The notes: generated by a model not told the origin, from the sequence alone. Positions 10,210 to 19,734 are shown, counted from the stretch's first letter. The stretch is DNA of 64,000 nucleotides from Modestobacter roseus (GCF_007994135.1 NZ_VLKF01000001.1:3658001-3722000); one strand, 5' to 3'. Program-made: numbers and translations.

Positions 10210-11988
10210 TCAGCCGCCCGGGGCGGGCGCGGTGTCCGTGGGGGTGGCGGTGGGCGTCGCGGTGGGGGTCGCGGTGGGCGTCGCCGACGGGGTCGGGTCG
10301 GCCGGCTCGGGGATGGCGATCAGCAGGGTGATCGTGTCGTCGGCGGTGACCTGGGTCCGGGCACCGGGCTCGGTGCCGGCGATGGTGCCGGCCGGCAGGT
10401 CGCTCCGCTCGACGTTCTGGGCGGTGATGTTGCCGGCCGGGATCCCCGAGTCGATCAGCGCCTGGCGGGCTGCCTGCTCGGTCCGGCCGGTGACGTCGAC
10501 CAGTTCGATGCTGCCGGTGGAGAGGCCCAGGGTGAACGTCTGGTCCGGCGCGGCCTGGGTGCCCTCACCGGGGTCGATGGAGACCACCCGGCCGGCCGGC
10601 TCCAGCGAGTCCACCTGGCTCGTGTTGATCGAGGTGAACCCGGCGCTCTCCAGGCTGGCGCGCGCACCGGACTCGGTCAGGCCGATGACCTCGGGCACGG
10701 TCACCGTCTCCGGTCCGGCGCCGATCACCAGCGCCACCGGGGTGCCGGGCTCGACCTCGGTGCCGGCCGCGGGGTCGGAGCTGAGCACCCGGTCGCGCTG
10801 CTCCTCGGTGCTCTCCGCCGTGGTGATGGTGCCCTCGGTTAGGTTCTCCGCCAGGATGGCGGCCAGCGCCTCCTGCCGGGTCAGGTCGACCAGCGTCGGG
10901 ACGGTGGCCATCTCCACGACGGGTTCGGTCGGCTCCTCGTTGCTGTTGAGGGCGATGAGCACACCGACGACCGCGGCGATCAGCACCAGCGCCCCGATGA
11001 CCGCGGCGATGACCTTGTTCCGCCTGCTCCGGCGGGCCGCCTCGTCGTCCTCGGCGCCCCAGTCGCCATCGTCGTGCGGACCGGCGGCGACGCCACTCAT
11101 GATCGTGGTCTTCTCGGCGTCGCTCATCACCGGCGTGGCCTCCACCCGCTGGCCGGCGACCGCGCGCAGCAGGTCGGCGCGCATCTCGGCCGCCGACTGG
11201 TACCGGTTGGCCGGGTTCTTGCTCATCGCCTTCAGCAGGATGGCGTCGAGCTCCGGCGGGATCTCGGGGTTGATCGACGACGGGGTGCGGGGGTCCTCGC
11301 GCACGTGCTGGTAGGCGACCGCCACGGGGGAGTCGCCGGTGAACGGCGGGCTCCCGGTGACCAGCTCGTAGAGCAGGCAGCCGGCGGAGTAGACGTCCGA
11401 GCGGGCGTCGACGCCCTCACCGCGGGCCTGCTCCGGCGAGAGGTACTGCGCGGTGCCGATGACCGCAGCCGTCGAGGTCATCGTCGCTGCGGAGTCCGAC
11501 ACCGCCCGGGCGATGCCGAAGTCCATGACCTTGACGGTGCCCTGCGGCGTGATCATCACGTTGCCGGGCTTGACGTCGCGGTGCACGATGCCGTTCCGGT
11601 GGCTGAAGTCCAGCGCGGCACAGATGTCGGCGGTGAGCGACATGGCCCGCTCCGGGGACAGCCGGCGTTCGTGCCGGACCACGTCGCGCAGCGTCTCGCC
11701 CTCGACGTACTCCATGACGATGTAGGGCGTCGCGCCGGTGGCCGTGCGGTCCTCGCCGGTGTCGTAGACGGCGACGATCGCCGGGTGGTTCAGCGACGCC
11801 GCGGCCTGCGCCTCCCGCCGGAAGCGCACCTGGGAGGACGGATCACGGGCGAGGTCCTGGCGGAGCACCTTGACGGCGACCTCACGGCCGAGCCGGAGAT
11901 CGCGCCCGCGGTGCACCTCCGCCATGCCACCGCGGCCGAGCACCCCGCCGATCTCGTAGCGCTCACCGAGCACCTGGGGCGTGGTCAT
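10210..11988 (-). CDS. pknB: Serine/threonine protein kinase PknB with PASTA repeats
   Basis: A 592-residue transmembrane kinase. The Hanks kinase domain (about 1-275) has a glycine loop GRGGMAE, Lys40, catalytic Asp138 in HRDVKPGNV, DFG 156-158 and an activation loop with MTSTAAVIGTAQYLSPE like that of mycobacterial PknB. A single membrane helix lies near 330-350 (NKVIAAVIGALVLIAAVVGVLIAL). Outside are three PASTA repeats (starting at VPTLVDLT, VTVPEVIGLT and IELVDVTGRT), one fewer than in M. tuberculosis, then a Thr/Pro tail of TPTA repeats. PASTA repeats bind muropeptides or lipid II, and the kinase regulates wall synthesis and division. It is the last gene of the fhaA-pknB operon. Confidence 0.97.
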   Translation of the reverse strand: MTTPQVLGERYEIGGVLGRGGMAEVHRGRDLRLGREVAVKVLRQDLARDPSSQVRFRREAQAAASLNHPAIVAVYDTGEDRTATGATPYIVMEYVEGETLRDVVRHERRLSPERAMSLTADICAALDFSHRNGIVHRDVKPGNVMITPQGTVKVMDFGIARAVSDSAATMTSTAAVIGTAQYLSPEQARGEGVDARSDVYSAGCLLYELVTGSPPFTGDSPVAVAYQHVREDPRTPSSINPEIPPELDAILLKAMSKNPANRYQSAAEMRADLLRAVAGQRVEATPVMSDAEKTTIMSGVAAGPHDDGDWGAEDDEAARRSRRNKVIAAVIGALVLIAAVVGVLIALNSNEEPTEPVVEMATVPTLVDLTRQEALAAILAENLTEGTITTAESTEEQRDRVLSSDPAAGTEVEPGTPVALVIGAGPETVTVPEVIGLTESGARASLESAGFTSINTSQVDSLEPAGRVVSIDPGEGTQAAPDQTFTLGLSTGSIELVDVTGRTEQAARQALIDSGIPAGNITAQNVERSDLPAGTIAGTEPGARTQVTADDTITLLIAIPEPADPTPSATPTATPTATPTATPTDTAPAPGG

Positions 11989-12112
11989 CGGGGTTCCTCT
12001 CGGGCCGTGCGGTGGACCGGCGCCGACGACCGGGTCTGCGCCACGCCGTCGCGGAGCCTAATCGGTGCGGCGCCCGGCACCGGCGCGACGCGAGCAGAGC
12101 GTGACGCACGGG

Positions 12113-13840
12113 TCACGGGGTGTCCTGGGTGCTGCGGAGCGCTGCCGCCGCGGTCGTCTCGGCCGCCGTCGTCGTGGCCGGCGGCGACGTCGTCGGTTCC
12201 TCCGGTGGCGGCGCTGCCGTCGTCGTGGGGGTAGCCGGGGGGTTCGATCGCGGCGTGGTCGGGGTGCCGGCCGTGGTGGCCGGCGGGTTCGGCCGGGTCT
12301 GGGTGACGGTCAGCGTTGCGGTCGCGGTGGGACTCGCTGTCCCGTCGTCCGGCCGTCCCGCGGTGGCGGAGTCGGTGGGGGTGGTGCTGGGACCCGCCTC
12401 GGTCTCCTCGTCGGGTGCGTAGTCGTCGGCCGCCACGTAGAGGACGACCTCGTCGCCCCGGTCCAGTGGCCCACGGGGTGGGGTTGCGGTGACGACCGTG
12501 TCTTCGGCCAGTTCACGTCCCACCAGTGCCAGCTGGTCCTCGGTGGCGTCCTCGGTTCTGACCACGAGTTCCAGGGCAGTGAGCTGCTCGGTGACCTCGT
12601 CCACGGGGTCGCCGACGTAATAGCTGATGTCGAAGTCGATGCCGCCGGTGGAGTTCGTGCTGGCCGCCTGGGTGTCGACGACGGGCGGGGTGTCCTGGTC
12701 CGCGGTGTTCTCGCCGCCGCCACCGTTGGTGAGCACGGCGAAGAGCCCACCGGCCACGGCCAGCACGAGCACGACCGCGCCGATGGCCAGCAACACCCGG
12801 CGGCGCCGGGCGGCGGGGTCCGGCTCGTCCTCGTCCCACGCGCTGCCGGACCAGCGGTCCTCGTCGGCGGACCCGGCGGCGAGCGGCGGCATCGTCCGCG
12901 GGGCGGTCGCCGGGCCGCGGACGGCGGCGGGGTCGGTGGCCGGCAGCATCGTCGTCGAGACGTCGTCCTGGCCCAGGACCGTGGTCAGCGCGGTGCTCGG
13001 AGGCGCCTGCCCGCCCGCGGCGACCTGCCGGACGACGGCGGCGAAGGCGCCGCCGTCGGGGAAGCGGGCCGCGGGGTCCTTGGCCAGCGCCCGCTCGATC
13101 AGCGCGCGGACCGGCCGGGGCACGTCGGCGGGCATCGGGGGCGGGGGCCGGTTGATCTGGGCCAGCGCGATCGCGACCTGGGACTCCCCGTCGAAGGGGC
13201 GCACGCCGGCGATGCACTCGTAACCCAGCACGCCCAGGGAGTAGACGTCGGAGGCGGCGGTGACGACGTGGCCCTGCGCCTGCTCCGGGGAGAGGTACTG
13301 CGCCGTGCCCACGACCATGCCGGTGCGGGTGAGGGGTGCCGCGTCCCGGGCATAGGCGATGCCGAAGTCGGTCAGCTTCACGACGCCGTCCGGCCGGACC
13401 AGCAGGTTCCCCGGCTTGATGTCGCGGTGCACCATGCCGGCCGCGTGCGCCGCCGACAGGCCCTCCCCGGCCTGACCGAGGACGTCGAGGGTCTGCTGGG
13501 GGGTGAGCCGGCCGCGCTCGGCCAGGATCGTCACCAGCGGCTTGCCCTCGACGTACTCCATCACCAGGTAGGCCAGGCGCTGGCCCTCCTCGGTGACCTC
13601 GCCGTAGTCGTAGACGGAGGCGATGTTGGGGTGGGACAGGGCGGCGGTGTGCCGGGCCTCGTTCCGGAAGCGGATGAGGAAGTTGGAGTCGCCGGTGTAC
13701 TCGCTCTTGAGGATCTTCACCGCGACCGCCCGGCCGAGGGTGAGGTCCTTGGCCTGCCACACCTCGCCCATGCCCCCGGTGGCGATCGGGGCGGTGATCT
13801 CGTACCGGCCGGCGAGCACCGTGCCCACGCGCACGGCCAT
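12113..13840 (-). CDS. pknA: Serine/threonine protein kinase PknA
   Basis: A 575-residue kinase in the pknA position of the operon. The kinase domain has the glycine loop ATGGMGEVW, Lys42, HRDIKPGN with Asp140 and DFG 158-160. A membrane helix follows (VLLAIGAVVLVLAVAGGLFAVL, about 350-372). The outer part has a PASTA-like module (DFDISYYVGDPVDEVTEQLT through GDEVVLYVAADDY) and a long Thr/Pro/Ala-rich tail. M. tuberculosis PknA lacks a PASTA domain, so this version is extended. It is expected to phosphorylate division and wall-synthesis proteins. The start overlaps the pbpA stop by one base (TGATG), indicating translational coupling. Confidence 0.95.
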   Translation of the reverse strand: MAVRVGTVLAGRYEITAPIATGGMGEVWQAKDLTLGRAVAVKILKSEYTGDSNFLIRFRNEARHTAALSHPNIASVYDYGEVTEEGQRLAYLVMEYVEGKPLVTILAERGRLTPQQTLDVLGQAGEGLSAAHAAGMVHRDIKPGNLLVRPDGVVKLTDFGIAYARDAAPLTRTGMVVGTAQYLSPEQAQGHVVTAASDVYSLGVLGYECIAGVRPFDGESQVAIALAQINRPPPPMPADVPRPVRALIERALAKDPAARFPDGGAFAAVVRQVAAGGQAPPSTALTTVLGQDDVSTTMLPATDPAAVRGPATAPRTMPPLAAGSADEDRWSGSAWDEDEPDPAARRRRVLLAIGAVVLVLAVAGGLFAVLTNGGGGENTADQDTPPVVDTQAASTNSTGGIDFDISYYVGDPVDEVTEQLTALELVVRTEDATEDQLALVGRELAEDTVVTATPPRGPLDRGDEVVLYVAADDYAPDEETEAGPSTTPTDSATAGRPDDGTASPTATATLTVTQTRPNPPATTAGTPTTPRSNPPATPTTTAAPPPEEPTTSPPATTTAAETTAAAALRSTQDTP

Positions 13841-15288
13841 CAGCCGCCGGCCCCCAGCCGGGCCTCGATGACCTGACGGGCGATCGGCGCGGAGGTGTCG
13901 CCACCGGTGCCGCCGCTGTTGCGGACGAAGACGGCGACGGCGATCTGCGGGTCGTCGGCGGGGGCGAAGCCGATGAACCAGTTGTGCTCCGGCCGCTCGC
14001 CGTCCTGCGCCGTGCCGGTCTTGCCGGCGACCTCGACCCCGCTGATCCGGGCGCGCCGGCCGGAGCCGTTGTCGACGACGCTGGTCATCATCTCGGTGAG
14101 CTGCTCGGCGACGTCGTCGGAGAACGGCTCGGAGAGCACCTCCGGCTCCGTCTGGTCGATGACGGTCAGGTCGGGGGCCTGCACGGAGTCGACCAGGTAG
14201 GGCTTCATGAGCACGCCGTCGTTGGCCACCGCGGCAGCGATCATCGCGGCTTGGAGTGGGGTCAGGGCCACGTCGCGCTGGCCGATGGAGGTCTGCCCCA
14301 GCTCGGCGTCGCCGTCGATCTCACCGATCGTGCTGGCGGCAACGGTCAGCGGGATCTCTCGGCGTTCGTCGTCGATGCCGAACGCCTCGGCCATCTTCCG
14401 GATCCGGTCCTCGCCGAGCTCGATGCCGAGCTGGGCGAAGGCGGTGTTGCAGGAGATGGTCAGCGCGTCGATCAGGGGCTGCTCACCGCTCGGGCTGCAG
14501 GCCGAGTTGCCGAAGTTCGGAAGTCGCTGGGACGTCCCCGGCAGCGTGTAGTCCTGCGGTGCGGGGATCACCGTCTGCGGCGTGTAGTCGCCGGTGGCCA
14601 GCGCCGCGGCCGAGACGATCACCTTGAAGATCGAGCCGGCCGAATACCGCTCCTCGATGGCGAAGTTGGTCACCTGGTCGTCGGTCAGCGACTCCCGGTA
14701 GGCGCGGATGGCCTGCGGGTCGTGGCTGGACAGCTGGTTCGGGTCGTACGTCGGGGTGCTGGCCAGGCCCAGGATCGCGCCGGTCGAGGGGTCGAGCGCC
14801 ACCACGGCGCCGGCGAGCCCGTCGTCCAGCCCGGCCAGGCCGTCCATCGCGGCCTGCTGCACGGCCGGGTCGATGGTCAGCTCGACGTTGCCGCCGGCCG
14901 GGTCACGGCCGGTGAAGATGTCGGTGAGCCGGCGGAAGGCCAGCCGCGGGTCGGTGCCGGCCAGCACGTCGTTCGCCGCGTCCTCGATGCCCTCGCGGCC
15001 GTAGATGAGCGAGTAGTAGCCGGTGACCGGGGCGTAGAGCGGCCCCTGCGGGTACTGGCGCAGGTACCCCAGCCGGCTGCCCTCGCTGGGCACCGAGGTG
15101 GCGACCTCGTTGCCGGCGACCACGATCGACCCGCGCTCCTGGTCGTACTCCTCCACCAGGCCACGGTTGTTGCGCTCGTCGCCCCGCAGCGAGTCGGCGC
15201 GGATCACCTGGATGACGTTGACGTTGACGATCAGCAGGGTGAACAGCACCAGCACGCTGATGGCCACCTTGCGCAGCGGCGCGTTCAC
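13840..15288 (-). CDS. pbpA: Penicillin-binding protein A (class B transpeptidase)
   Basis: A 482-residue class B PBP with one N-terminal membrane helix (VAISVLVLFTLLIVNVNVIQVI), a dimerisation/pedestal region and a transpeptidase domain. The active-site triad is present: Ser219 in AGSIFK (SxxK), Ser279-Cys-Asn (SxN) and Lys423-Thr-Gly (KTG). It crosslinks peptidoglycan in the periplasm-equivalent space, partnered by the adjacent RodA-type glycosyltransferase. It overlaps rodA by 4 bases (ATGA) and pknA by 1. Confidence 0.97.
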   Translation of the reverse strand: MNAPLRKVAISVLVLFTLLIVNVNVIQVIRADSLRGDERNNRGLVEEYDQERGSIVVAGNEVATSVPSEGSRLGYLRQYPQGPLYAPVTGYYSLIYGREGIEDAANDVLAGTDPRLAFRRLTDIFTGRDPAGGNVELTIDPAVQQAAMDGLAGLDDGLAGAVVALDPSTGAILGLASTPTYDPNQLSSHDPQAIRAYRESLTDDQVTNFAIEERYSAGSIFKVIVSAAALATGDYTPQTVIPAPQDYTLPGTSQRLPNFGNSACSPSGEQPLIDALTISCNTAFAQLGIELGEDRIRKMAEAFGIDDERREIPLTVAASTIGEIDGDAELGQTSIGQRDVALTPLQAAMIAAAVANDGVLMKPYLVDSVQAPDLTVIDQTEPEVLSEPFSDDVAEQLTEMMTSVVDNGSGRRARISGVEVAGKTGTAQDGERPEHNWFIGFAPADDPQIAVAVFVRNSGGTGGDTSAPIARQVIEARLGAGG

Positions 15289-16700
15289 GGGCGGACCACC
15301 TCGGTCGGGGCATCGGTCAACTTCTGCTGGGTGGCCGGCGGTGGGGTGGCAGGGCGGCGGGCGGCGTCGCTGATCCGCACCAGCAGCGCGACCAGGCCGA
15401 AGTTGGCCACCAGCGAGGACCCGCCGTAGGCCAGGAACGGCGTCGTGATGCCGGTGAGCGGCAGCAGGCCGGTCACGCCGCCGAGGACGACGAACACCTG
15501 CCAGGCCACCGCGAAGGACAGGCCCGCGGCGAGCAGCTTGCCGAAGTTGTCGCGGACGATCAGCGACGTCCGCAGCCCCCGCTCGACCAGCACCAGGTAG
15601 AGCACGATCACCGCGACCAGGCCGAACAGGCCCAGCTCCTCACCGATCGCCGCCGCGATGAAGTCGCTCTTCGCGACCGGCACCATGTCGGGGCGCCCGC
15701 GCCCGAGGCCGGCGCCGAAGATGCCGCCGGTGCCGAGCCCGAAGAGGGACTGCACGACCTGGTAGCCGCCCTCGTCGATGGTGCCGAAGGGGTCCAGCCA
15801 GGTGTTCACCCGCACGCGCACGTGGCCGAACAGCTGGTAGGCGATGAAGGCGCCGCCGGCGAACAGCGAGAGGCCGATGACCAGCCAGCTCGCGCGCTCG
15901 GTGGCGACGTAGAGCATGACGACGAAGATGCCGAACAGCAGCAGCGAGCTGCCCAGGTCGCGCGCGAAGACGAGCACGAGGATCGACGCGGCCCAGGCCA
16001 GCAGCACCGGACCGAGGTCCCGGCCCCGCGGCAGTTCCAGGCCGGCGACCTTGCGGCTGGCCAGGGCGAGGACGTCGCGCTTGTCGACCAGGTAGGCGGC
16101 GAAGAAGACGACCAGGCAGATCTTGGCGAACTCGCCGGGCTGGATCGAGAAGCCGGCCACCCGGATCCACAGCTTGGCGCCGTTCACCTCGGAGATCGAG
16201 TCCGGCAGCAGCGCGGGGATGGCGATCAGGACCAGACCGACCAGCGCCAGGGTGTAGGCGAACCGGGCCAGCACCCGGTGGTCGCGGACGACGACCAGGA
16301 CGGCGGCGAACAGCACCAGCCCGACGGTCGCCCAGAGCAGTTGGACCGGGGCGTCCTCGCGGGTGGCGGTCGCACCGATCTGCTCACCGGAGATGTCCAG
16401 CCGGTGGATCATCACCAGACCCAGCCCGGTCAGCACCGCGGCGCACGGCAGCAGCAGCGGGTCGGCGTAGGGCGCGAAGCGCCGGACGACGACGTGCGCG
16501 ACCACCCACAGGGCGGTGAACCAGGAGCCGAAGGTGGCGAGCTCGGGGCTCAGCGAGCCGGTGACCGTCAGGTCGACGATGCACTGGGCGGCCAGCGTGA
16601 TCAGCACGGCGAAGCCCAGCAGGGCCAGCTCGGTGCCCCGCCGGGTGGGGACGGGCGCGCCGGCGGCGACGGCGCGGGGGTCGGTGCCGGGGCCGGTCAT
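15285..16700 (-). CDS. rodA: SEDS family peptidoglycan glycosyltransferase RodA
   Basis: A 471-residue polytopic membrane protein with about ten to twelve hydrophobic segments. SEDS hallmarks include SIQPGEFAKICLVVFFAAYL (the PxE/AK region), the large extracellular loop with LDPFGTIDEGGYQVVQSLFGLGTGGIFGAGLGRG, and VPVAKSDFIAAAIGEELGLFG. The C-terminal GITTPFLAYGGSSLVANF is also typical. It polymerises lipid II into glycan strands together with the class B PBP encoded next to it. The start overlaps the pstP stop by one base. Confidence 0.96.
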   Translation of the reverse strand: MTGPGTDPRAVAAGAPVPTRRGTELALLGFAVLITLAAQCIVDLTVTGSLSPELATFGSWFTALWVVAHVVVRRFAPYADPLLLPCAAVLTGLGLVMIHRLDISGEQIGATATREDAPVQLLWATVGLVLFAAVLVVVRDHRVLARFAYTLALVGLVLIAIPALLPDSISEVNGAKLWIRVAGFSIQPGEFAKICLVVFFAAYLVDKRDVLALASRKVAGLELPRGRDLGPVLLAWAASILVLVFARDLGSSLLLFGIFVVMLYVATERASWLVIGLSLFAGGAFIAYQLFGHVRVRVNTWLDPFGTIDEGGYQVVQSLFGLGTGGIFGAGLGRGRPDMVPVAKSDFIAAAIGEELGLFGLVAVIVLYLVLVERGLRTSLIVRDNFGKLLAAGLSFAVAWQVFVVLGGVTGLLPLTGITTPFLAYGGSSLVANFGLVALLVRISDAARRPATPPPATQQKLTDAPTEVVRP

Positions 16701-18139
16701 CAGTCGATCTCCCGGCAGTCCACCCCCGGCTCACCCGAGCTGGAGGGCCGGGCGGCCGTGCCGGTCGGGCTCGCCGGGGCGGTGCCGGTGGGGGTGGCGG
16801 CGGCCGGGGAGGTGGTCTCGGGCGAGGGGGTGGTGGGAGGAGCCTGCTCGGTGGCCAGGGGCCCGCTGGGCGACGGTGTCGTGGTGGGTTCGACCGGGGC
16901 GGACGAGGTGGCGGCGCTCGGGACGGTCCGGCAGGGGGGCAGGCGCTGGTCGCGCAGGTTGGCGAGGATGCGCTGGGTGTCGGCCAGGTCGTCGGCCGCG
17001 ATCCCGTCGGAGACCCGGCTGCGGGCGGCCTGGGTCAGGTCATTGGTGGCCAGCCCCGTGGTGTGGTCGAGCCGGTACAGGTCCAGCCCGACGATCGAGG
17101 CGTCCACGCCCCGGAACACGGCCACCTCGTCGCCGTCGTCGGCCGCGGCCACCCCGACGAACCAGTGGCTCATCACGAACAGCCAGCCACCGAAGGCCGC
17201 GGCGGCCAGCAGGACCACCGCCGTGCCGCCGATCAGCGCGGTGCGCAGCGGACGGCGGCGGAGCCCGGGCGAGGGCCCGGCGGTGGCGCCGGCCACCGGA
17301 GGGCCCGGCGAGGTGTGCGCCAGGGCAGCCCGCCCGGCGGCCGACCGCGGGTCGACCTCGCGCTGGCCGGCGTTGTCGCCCGCGGCGCCGTCGACCACCG
17401 GCTCGATCAGTGCCCCCCGGCCGTCGTCCTCGATGACGTCGGCGACGATGCAGGTGATGTTGTCCGGTCCACCGCTGCGCAGCGCCAGCTCGATCAGCCG
17501 GTCGGCCGTGGCCTGGGCGTCGGGCTCGGTCAGCGCCTGGGCGAGCGTCTCCTGGCTGACCACGCCGGACAGTCCGTCGGAGCAGAGCAGGTAGCGGTCG
17601 CCGGCGCGGGTGTCGCGGATCGACAGGTCGGGCTCGACGTCCTGGCCGTTGAGAGCCCGCAGCAGCAGTGAGCGCTGGGGGTGGCTGTTCGCCTCCTCCT
17701 CGGTGATCCGGCCGTCGTCGATCAGGCTCTGCACGAACGTGTCGTCGTGGGTGATCTGGTGCAGCTCGCCGTCGCGCAGCAGGTAGGCGCGGGAGTCGCC
17801 GACGTGGCACAGCGCCACCCGGGCGCCGGCGAAGAGGATCGCGGTGAGGGTGGTGCCCATCCCCTCCAGCTGGGGGGACTCCCGGATCACCTCGCGCAGG
17901 TGCTCGCTGCCGTCGAACACCGCCGACCGCAGCGCCTGGAGCATGTCGCCGGAGGGGGCGTCGTCATCGAGGTGCTCGAGCGCGGCGATCACCACCTTGC
18001 TCGCGACGTCACCGGCGGCGTGGCCGCCCATGCCGTCGGCGACGGCGAGCAACCGCGGGCCGGCGTAGACCGAGTCCTGGTTGGTGCCGCGGATCAGCCC
18101 GCGGTCGGAGCGCGCGGCGTAGCGCAGGACGAGGCTCAT
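16700..18139 (-). CDS. pstP: PP2C-type serine/threonine phosphatase PstP
   Basis: A 479-residue membrane phosphatase that reverses PknA/PknB phosphorylation. The N-terminal PP2C domain (about 1-240) shows GTNQDSVYAG, LLAVADGMGGHAAGD, GDSRAYLLRDGELHQITHD, LLCSDGLSGVV and GGPDNITCIVADV, which carry the metal-binding aspartates. A membrane helix (TALIGGTAVVLLAAAAFGGWLFVM, about 300-325) and a Thr/Pro/Ser-rich extracellular tail follow. ATG 18139 overlaps the fhaB stop (ATGA) and fits the MSLVLRYAARSDRG family start; extending further upstream gives nonhomologous sequence. Confidence 0.96.
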   Translation of the reverse strand: MSLVLRYAARSDRGLIRGTNQDSVYAGPRLLAVADGMGGHAAGDVASKVVIAALEHLDDDAPSGDMLQALRSAVFDGSEHLREVIRESPQLEGMGTTLTAILFAGARVALCHVGDSRAYLLRDGELHQITHDDTFVQSLIDDGRITEEEANSHPQRSLLLRALNGQDVEPDLSIRDTRAGDRYLLCSDGLSGVVSQETLAQALTEPDAQATADRLIELALRSGGPDNITCIVADVIEDDGRGALIEPVVDGAAGDNAGQREVDPRSAAGRAALAHTSPGPPVAGATAGPSPGLRRRPLRTALIGGTAVVLLAAAAFGGWLFVMSHWFVGVAAADDGDEVAVFRGVDASIVGLDLYRLDHTTGLATNDLTQAARSRVSDGIAADDLADTQRILANLRDQRLPPCRTVPSAATSSAPVEPTTTPSPSGPLATEQAPPTTPSPETTSPAAATPTGTAPASPTGTAARPSSSGEPGVDCREID

Positions 18140-18591
18140 GAGCGGAGCTCCAGCACGGTCTGCCCGATCCTGATCGGCTGGCCGGGGGACACCAGCAGCG
18201 GCCCCTGCACCCGCTGCTGGTCGAGGTAGGTGCCGTTGGTCGACCCGAGGTCCTCGACGTACCACTGGCCGCCGCGGTTGGTCAGCCGGGCGTGGCGCGA
18301 GGAGGCGAAGTCGTCGGTCAGCACGAGGGTGGAGTCGTCGGCGCGGCCGATGAGGATGGCCTGGTCGCCGAGGGTGATCCGGGTGCCGGACAACGGGCCT
18401 GCGGTCACCACCAGGTGCTTGGGCCCGCCGCGCCTGCGGCCGGCCTGCGTCCGCGGGGGCACCGAGGCGACCCGGCCGGCGCGGCCGCCGAACAGGTCGG
18501 CGCGGACCACCCGGAAGGCGGCGAAGATGAACAGCCAGAGGAGCAGGAGGAACCCGAAGCGGAAGGCCTGCAGGACGATCTCAGCGGGCAC
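18136..18591 (-). CDS. fhaB: FHA domain protein FhaB (FipA)
   Basis: A 151-residue protein with an N-terminal membrane segment (FRFGFLLLLWLFIFAAFRVV) and a C-terminal forkhead-associated domain (ILIGRADDSTLVLTDDFASSRHARLTNRGGQWYVEDLGSTNGTYLD). The GR, SSRH and STNGT motifs bind phosphothreonine. In mycobacteria FhaB/FipA links PknA signalling to FtsZ and FtsQ. It lies 21 bases after fhaA and overlaps pstP by 4 bases. Confidence 0.95.
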   Translation of the reverse strand: MPAEIVLQAFRFGFLLLLWLFIFAAFRVVRADLFGGRAGRVASVPPRTQAGRRRGGPKHLVVTAGPLSGTRITLGDQAILIGRADDSTLVLTDDFASSRHARLTNRGGQWYVEDLGSTNGTYLDQQRVQGPLLVSPGQPIRIGQTVLELRS

Positions 18592-18612
18592 CCTGACCCC
18601 CCGGGACCGCGA

Positions 18613-19371
18613 TCACGCGCCGTCCTGCCGGTAGACCAGCACCGAGTGGCCGATCCGGATGACGTCGCCGTCGGCCAGCTCCTGCCGGGTGACCCGCCGG
18701 CCGTTGACCAGCGTGCCGTTGGTCGAGCCCAGGTCCTGCACGGTGACCTGGCTGCCGGCCAGCTGGACGTCGGCGTGCTTGCGGCTCACCCCGGTGTCGG
18801 GCAGCCGGACGTCGGCGTCCGTGCCGCGGCCGAGGACGTTGCTGCCCTGCTCCAGGACGTGCTTGGTGCCCGGGCCGTCGACGACGAGCACGTGGCTGGT
18901 GCGCTGGCCGGCGTCGGGAAGGGGGGCGCCGGCCAGCGGGGGGAGCGGCGGCAGGCCCGGGTGGGCGCTGGGGGCCGGCTCGGCGCGGTGCGGTGTGCCG
19001 CCGTCGCCCACGTGCGAGGAGACCTCGAAGACACCGGTGCGCAGCTCCTCGTCGCGCTCCAGGTGCACCTCGATGTCACCGAAGGTCTGGTAGCCCTCCG
19101 ACTCGACGTGCTCGGCGACCATGTCGGCGAGCTCGGCGGCCAGCTGCTCGGACCACTCGGCGAGGTTGTCGTGGTCGGAGGGCCCGAGGGTGACGGTGAA
19201 GACGTTGGGGGCCAGGACGCGTCCCCCGCCCATGACCGAGCGCTGCTCGTCGGCCTCGCGCTGCAGGGCGTGGGCGATCTCGGCGGGGTGCACCTTGCCC
19301 TTGAAGACCCGAGCGAAGGCGAGGCCGACCATGCCCTCCAGCCGTCGCTCGAAGCGCTGCAGCACACCCAC
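18613..19371 (-). CDS. fhaA: DUF3662 and FHA domain protein FhaA
   Basis: This 252-residue protein starts at GTG 19371, with GGAGGAGC just upstream; this gives the family-typical GVLQRFERRLEGMVGLAFARVFKG N-terminus. The N-terminal DUF3662 domain covers about 1-125. A Pro/Gly/Ala linker leads to an FHA domain (about 165-245) with NVLGRGTDADVRLPDTGVSRKHADV and DLGSTNGTLVNGRRV. FhaA binds phosphorylated partners such as the MviN/MurJ pseudokinase domain and regulates peptidoglycan synthesis. It is the first gene of the operon, so a promoter is expected in 19372-19500. Confidence 0.95.
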   Translation of the reverse strand: MGVLQRFERRLEGMVGLAFARVFKGKVHPAEIAHALQREADEQRSVMGGGRVLAPNVFTVTLGPSDHDNLAEWSEQLAAELADMVAEHVESEGYQTFGDIEVHLERDEELRTGVFEVSSHVGDGGTPHRAEPAPSAHPGLPPLPPLAGAPLPDAGQRTSHVLVVDGPGTKHVLEQGSNVLGRGTDADVRLPDTGVSRKHADVQLAGSQVTVQDLGSTNGTLVNGRRVTRQELADGDVIRIGHSVLVYRQDGA

Positions 19372-19615
19372 AGTCGCTCCTCCGCCCTCTGTCGACCTCC
19401 CGCTGCCTGGACGTCGATCGTAGCCGGGGGACGTCCCCCGGACCGGTCGCACACCGCAGGCGCTCCGGACGATCTCGTCCGTCCGGGATGGAGGTCCTTG
19501 TCTACCAGCGTCGCGCCACCGGGGTGGCCGCCGCGCCGGGAGAACCGGCACCGCGCGGTCCCCCGGGGGGTGCCGTCGGGCGCACCGGACAGGCTGCTAC
19601 TGTTCTTCCTCGCCA

Positions 19616-19698
19616 GGGCAAGTGGCGGAATGGCAGACGCGCACGGTTCAGGTCCGTGTGTCCGAAAGGACGTGGGGGTTCAACTCCCCCCTTGCCCA
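19616..19698 (+). tRNA. tRNA-Leu (CAG)
   Basis: An 83-base class II tRNA. The acceptor arms GGGCAAG/CTTGCCC pair, the anticodon stem-loop is CACGG-TTCAGGT-CCGTG with anticodon CAG, a long variable arm contains TCCGAAAGGA, and the T-arm is GGGGGTTCAACTCCCCC. The discriminator is A, with no encoded CCA. A tRNA-Leu gene beside fhaA is conserved in mycobacteria. Confidence 0.96.
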
Positions 19699-19708
19699 CG
19701 CACACGTT

Positions 19709-19734
19709 GGGCCCCTCCCGAACGGGAGGGGCCC
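19709..19734 (+). terminator. Terminator of tRNA-Leu
   Basis: A perfect 12-bp stem, GGGCCCCTCCCG and CGGGAGGGGCCC, with an AA loop is followed by TTCGTCGTCT. It begins 11 bases after the tRNA. Confidence 0.85.

Noticed and set aside
10231-10287. Repetitive GGTGGGCGTCGC sequence at the pknB end as a separate repeat element
   Set aside because: It simply encodes the TPTA tail of PknB in frame.
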